Position numbers and translations under genes: made by a program. A DNA stretch of 7,676 nt, taken from contig JAFZAR010000261.1 of NCBI GenBank assembly GCA_017557085.1, positions 1-7,676 on the forward strand, in the 5' to 3' direction. This DNA is from Verrucomicrobiota bacterium (GTDB lineage: Bacteria > Verrucomicrobiota > Verrucomicrobiia > Limisphaerales > UBA1412). How positions within the stretch are numbered: position 1 is the first letter of the stretch; the number at the start of each line of letters is the position of its first letter. This document shows positions 7,334 through 7,676 of the stretch, piece by piece. The notes beneath the pieces were generated by a model. That model was not told the DNA's origin. It ran no database searches and was given only the letters and a program-made list of their open reading frames with translations.

Positions 7334-7676
7334 TTACAAATACTCAATCAATTTATCTGCGGTCCAGGGATGTACATCAAATGGTGTCTTCTTCTCATTC
7401 TCTATTTCATCCGCCGCTCTGCCATGATTGTAAACCGCGTAGCAGATTCTCTTGACATTATCTATAGACACTTCCTTGACACGGTCATACGCAAACAGCC
7501 CGCTCAGGTAACCGGCCAGCACATCTCCGGTTCCTCCCTGTGCCATAGAAGGGTTGCCGGTATGATTCAAGTAAACCTTTCCTTTGGCTGTTCCAATCAG
7601 TGTCTGGTAGCCTTTCAGAACAACATACGCGTCTCCATATTTTTCAGAAAGTTTTCTCAATGCTCCCAACCGATCC
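7334..7676 (-). CDS. nnrD: ADP/ATP-dependent NAD(P)H-hydrate dehydratase, C-terminal part (cut by window edge)
   Basis: The last 113 or so residues of a YjeF C-terminal-type (ribokinase-like fold) enzyme, which uses ADP or ATP to dehydrate damaged NAD(P)H hydrate back to NAD(P)H in the cytoplasm. The signature is GNPSMAQGGTGDVLAGYLSG, matching the family's GN-x-x-MA-x-x-G-[ST]-GDVL motif; its aspartate is the expected catalytic base and the glycine run binds nucleotide phosphate. Upstream, AYVVLKGYQTLI matches the VVLKG strand of the family, and downstream NHGRAADE and HPWTADKLIEYL match the last helices (usual GLxAxDLI). The frame stays open to base 7676 with no credible start, so the 5' part lies beyond the window. 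I cannot tell whether it is fused to an NnrE epimerase domain (about 500 residues) or stands alone (about 280). It ends with TAA two bases before rsmD. Confidence 0.9.
   Translation of the reverse strand, partial: DRLGALRKLSEKYGDAYVVLKGYQTLIGTAKGKVYLNHTGNPSMAQGGTGDVLAGYLSGLFAYDRVKEVSIDNVKRICYAVYNHGRAADEIENEKKTPFDVHPWTADKLIEYL

Larger units (their letters stand above)
1026..7676 (-). other. Putative operon nnrD-rsmD-DUF6067-uvrA
   Basis: Four minus-strand genes follow each other with gaps of 2 bases, a 32-base overlap, and 14 or 26 bases (depending on the uvrA start). None of the junctions leaves room for a promoter plus terminator, so one transcript entering from the right edge is the simplest reading, although an internal promoter inside a coding region cannot be excluded. 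This is inferred from spacing only; no promoter is visible in the window. Confidence 0.6.

Noticed and set aside
7334..7669. TTG at 7669 as the start of a short 111-residue gene
   Set aside because: The frame remains open to the window edge and the sequence matches only the C-terminal part of NnrD, so this is a gene cut by the window rather than a small protein.

Overview
The window looks like chromosomal DNA from a bacterium of the Planctomycetes-Verrucomicrobia-Lentisphaerae (PVC) group or a relative. This rests on a long secreted protein of the DUF6067 glycoside-hydrolase-like family, common as I recall in PVC bacteria and Bacteroidetes, and on an unusual UvrA paralog with an E-E Walker B. 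It is inferred from family resemblance; no rRNA or other phylogenetic marker is present.

Layout. On the plus strand, positions 1-968 hold two small overlapping genes for single-pass membrane proteins. Both resemble the Coa1/Tim21-like fold and appear to be divergent tandem paralogs. This stretch is AT-rich: about one third G+C by hand count of the first 360 bases, against roughly 45-63% in lines I counted elsewhere. A 57-base spacer (969-1025) separates them from a convergent block on the minus strand.

The minus-strand block, read right to left, is: the C-terminal part of an NAD(P)H-hydrate dehydratase (nnrD, cut by the right edge); rsmD (16S rRNA guanine-N2 methyltransferase) 2 bases later; a 1020-residue secreted DUF6067 protein whose GTG start lies 32 bases inside rsmD; and a UvrA-type excinuclease ATPase starting 14 or 26 bases after that gene's stop. 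Tight spacing and shared strand suggest one transcript whose promoter lies beyond the right edge. The functions are metabolite repair, ribosome modification, probable carbohydrate processing outside the cytoplasm, and DNA damage recognition. They do not form an obvious pathway, so this is best read as a packed housekeeping operon with a carbohydrate-related gene inserted.

The points most worth a second look are: the UvrA paralog keeps its UvrB-binding region but lacks nearly all of the insertion domain and has an altered distal Walker B; the DUF6067 protein differs from remembered relatives at conserved acidic positions; and the membrane protein pair is compositionally foreign to its neighbours. 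I saw no tRNA, rRNA, CRISPR array, insertion sequence or clear terminator, and no complete new multi-gene system.
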